Position numbers and translations under genes: made by a program
The notes under the pieces: generated by a model
The model's database searches: none
What the model was told of the DNA's origin: nothing
The model's input: the letters and a program-made list of their open reading frames with translations, nothing else
Source: an uncultured Myxococcales bacterium
GTDB taxonomy: Bacteria; Myxococcota_A; UBA9042
Direction: 5' to 3'
DNA length: 6,514 nt
Assembly: GCA_937915965.1 (NCBI GenBank)
Contig: CALGHC010000051.1
Coordinates: forward strand, 1 to 6,514
Shown: positions 5,717 through 6,514 of the stretch, one piece after another
Position numbering within the stretch: position 1 is the first letter of the stretch
Layout: every line of letters begins with the position of its first letter

Positions 5717-5731
5717 GGGGCATGCTGCCCC
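5717..5731 (-). terminator. Possible intrinsic terminator or attenuator between the receiver-only gene and the activator gene
   Basis: The minus strand reads GGGGCA, loop GCA, TGCCCC, then TCGTTTT. The stem is short but GC-only apart from one A-T pair, and a brief T-rich stretch follows. It lies about 120 nt after the receiver gene stop and 50 nt before the activator start, so it could reduce read-through between them. The three-base loop and imperfect T-tract keep confidence low. Confidence 0.3.
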
Positions 5732-5852
5732 TGCCGGCCCGTCCCGTCCAGCAGGGCCGATGCGTCGGTGCCTCCGGTCCGCGCCAAGACAGCGACAAAC
5801 TAGCGCGATTTCAGGGGTTGAATCTGCGAGTGCCGGTCAGCGAGGCGCTGGC

Positions 5853-6278
5853 TCAAGACCGAGCCTCTGCCAGCGCGCGGCTCACCAGCGCGGCGACCTG
5901 CTCGACGTCGAATGGCTTGTGAATGAACGCGTAGGCGCCGGTCTCCAGGGCCTCGTCGGCCATGTCATCCGTCGCGTGGGCGGTAATCATCACCACGGCC
6001 ACGCTGGGGCGCAGTCGCTTGAAGCGGCGGAGGAGGTCGAGACCGTCAGCGTCCGGCAAGCGCACATCGAGCAGGATCACCTCGATGGCGGGGCAGAATC
6101 GGTCGAGGGCCTCGGCACCCGAGCCGGCCTCCGTCACCAGCAGGCCGGCCTGGACGAGGCGCTCGCGCAGAGACCAACGGATCAGGAACTCGTCGTCGAC
6201 GACAAGAACGCTGCGACCGACTACAGAGGGGTCGGTCGCCTGTGTTTCGTTGGTGGTCTCAGACGTTACCATGCCCAT
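5853..6278 (-). CDS. Stand-alone receiver-domain response regulator
   Basis: About 141 residues, essentially one REC domain after a 20-residue polar N-terminal tail. Visible features are VLVVDDE (24-30) with acidic pair D28/D29, phospho-acceptor D71 in LLDVRLPDADG, switch T99 in MITAH, and K121-P122 in IHKPF. There is no output domain, so it works by protein-protein contact, as a phosphate sink or as a relay step. It closely resembles the receiver of the neighbouring activator (shared LIRW, LLDxRLPDxDGL patterns), suggesting a duplicated receiver. Start choice is uncertain: ATG at 6278 and ATG at 6272 both lack a clear ribosome binding site, and a TTG at 6320 would add 14 residues. A perfect sigma-54 promoter lies about 110 bp upstream of the chosen ATG, so the gene is probably sigma-54 dependent, possibly as the first gene of a unit with the activator. 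Confidence 0.88.
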   Translation of the reverse strand: MGMVTSETTNETQATDPSVVGRSVLVVDDEFLIRWSLRERLVQAGLLVTEAGSGAEALDRFCPAIEVILLDVRLPDADGLDLLRRFKRLRPSVAVVMITAHATDDMADEALETGAYAFIHKPFDVEQVAALVSRALAEARS

Positions 6279-6383
6279 CCGTTTGCCACTGCGACCTGCC
6301 AAATACCTGTGGGGAGACAAGCCGGCGAGCGGGGGGTGTCAAGCCGATCATCGTCGCGACCGGCGTAGACCAAGCGTCGCGGT

Positions 6384-6426
6384 AGCGGGAGCAAGCATCG
6401 TGCCAGCGGGAGCCAAGCATCGTGCC
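6384..6426. repeat. Tandem 21/22-bp direct repeat containing the sigma-54 promoter
   Basis: Copy one (6384-6404) and copy two (6405-6426) are identical except for one extra C in copy two (GAGCAAGC versus GAGCCAAGC on the plus strand). Copy one, together with the first base of copy two, is a perfect sigma-54 promoter on the minus strand. The insertion in copy two puts GG where the -12 GC should be, so the upstream copy is a degenerate promoter. Confidence 0.75.
6390..6405 (-). promoter_or_regulatory. Sigma-54 (RpoN) promoter upstream of the receiver-only gene
   Basis: The minus strand reads TGGCACGATGCTTGCT, matching TGGCACG-N4-TTGCW at every defined base, with -24 GG (6404-6403) and -12 GC (6392-6391) at the required 10-base spacing. 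The predicted start site is near 6379, giving a leader of about 100 nt to the ATG at 6278. It has the same TGGCACG and TTGCTC blocks as the promoter at 4044-4059, so both probably belong to one regulon. Confidence 0.85.
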
Positions 6427-6459
6427 GGCGAGGAGCGTTGGAGCGCCAAGACGATTGCT

Positions 6460-6472
6460 GCGGTCTGACCGC
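6460..6472. promoter_or_regulatory. Small dyad upstream of the sigma-54 promoter, possible activator site
   Basis: GCGGTC, T, GACCGC: a perfect 6-bp inverted repeat with a one-base centre, about 87 bp upstream of the predicted start site near 6379. The position suits an upstream activator site, and CGATTGC at 6452-6458 matches one arm of the palindrome at 4130-4153. The full TGSGGAAT half-site is not present here, so the link is weak. The rest of 6427-6514 shows no gene. Confidence 0.3.
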
Positions 6473-6514
6473 CGCTGATCTGCGGGAGTCTCCGCTCGGC
6501 GCGACCGGGCGCGA

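Noticed and set aside
4248..6368. A very long plus-strand open frame (706 codons) antisense to the regulators
   Set aside because: It is the mirror of the activator and receiver genes in GC-rich DNA, where stops are rare on the opposite strand. The translation is low-complexity Arg/Ala/Gly with no domain motif, while the minus strand shows complete REC, AAA+ and HTH motifs.
6411..6427. Second sigma-54 promoter (CGGCACGATGCTTGGCT) upstream of the first
   Set aside because: The essential -12 GC is displaced by one base and -24 begins with C instead of T, so it is treated as a degenerate repeat copy, not a promoter.
1..6514. CRISPR array, tRNA or rRNA genes, prophage or transposase genes
   Set aside because: No regularly spaced repeats beyond the two-copy tandem repeats, no cloverleaf or rRNA-like sequence noticed, and no transposase or integrase motif in any convincing reading frame.

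Overview
The window is GC-rich (about two thirds G+C by eye) and densely coding. All recognised genes are on the minus strand, so transcription runs from high to low coordinates. The gene set fits a high-GC Gram-negative with an active sigma-54 regulatory layer: two NtrC-type receiver proteins, an RpoH-like sigma factor, a periplasmic di-heme cytochrome, and very clear sigma-54 promoters. A delta-proteobacterium/Myxococcota-like organism is my best guess, but this is inference from gene content and style, not from a phylogenetic marker.

Right half (6514 to about 3108), the regulatory block. In order of transcription it holds a tandemly duplicated 21/22-bp sequence whose proximal copy is a perfect sigma-54 -24/-12 promoter (6390-6405). 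Next come a stand-alone receiver-domain response regulator (5853-6278) and a full-length NtrC-type response regulator/sigma-54 activator with REC, AAA+ and Fis-type HTH domains (4278-5666). A 40-bp tandem repeat duplicates the 3' end of the activator gene. It is followed by a 24-bp near-perfect palindrome (4130-4153), a second perfect sigma-54 promoter (4044-4059) and an RpoH-like sigma factor (3108-3965). The layout suggests a cascade: signal, then phosphorylated activator, then sigma-54 RNA polymerase, then production of an alternative sigma-70-family factor, with the receiver genes themselves under sigma-54 control. No histidine kinase is visible in the window.

Middle (2778-3107), a 330-bp gene-free stretch. 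Most of it is a compact 170-bp element (2883-3052) with 23-bp imperfect terminal inverted repeats (21/23), three internal hairpins and an exact 11-bp direct repeat abutting both ends. It looks like a MITE-type insertion with its target-site duplication.

Left half (2777 to 1), a tightly coupled operon. It holds an exported DHOR/DUF1111-type di-heme cytochrome (1590-2777), an SLC13/DASS-like membrane anion transporter whose GTG start overlaps the cytochrome stop (139-1593), and the first 46 codons of a further gene (1-139) whose ATG overlaps the transporter stop. The third protein may be a small alpha/beta (universal-stress-like) protein, but too little is present to be sure.
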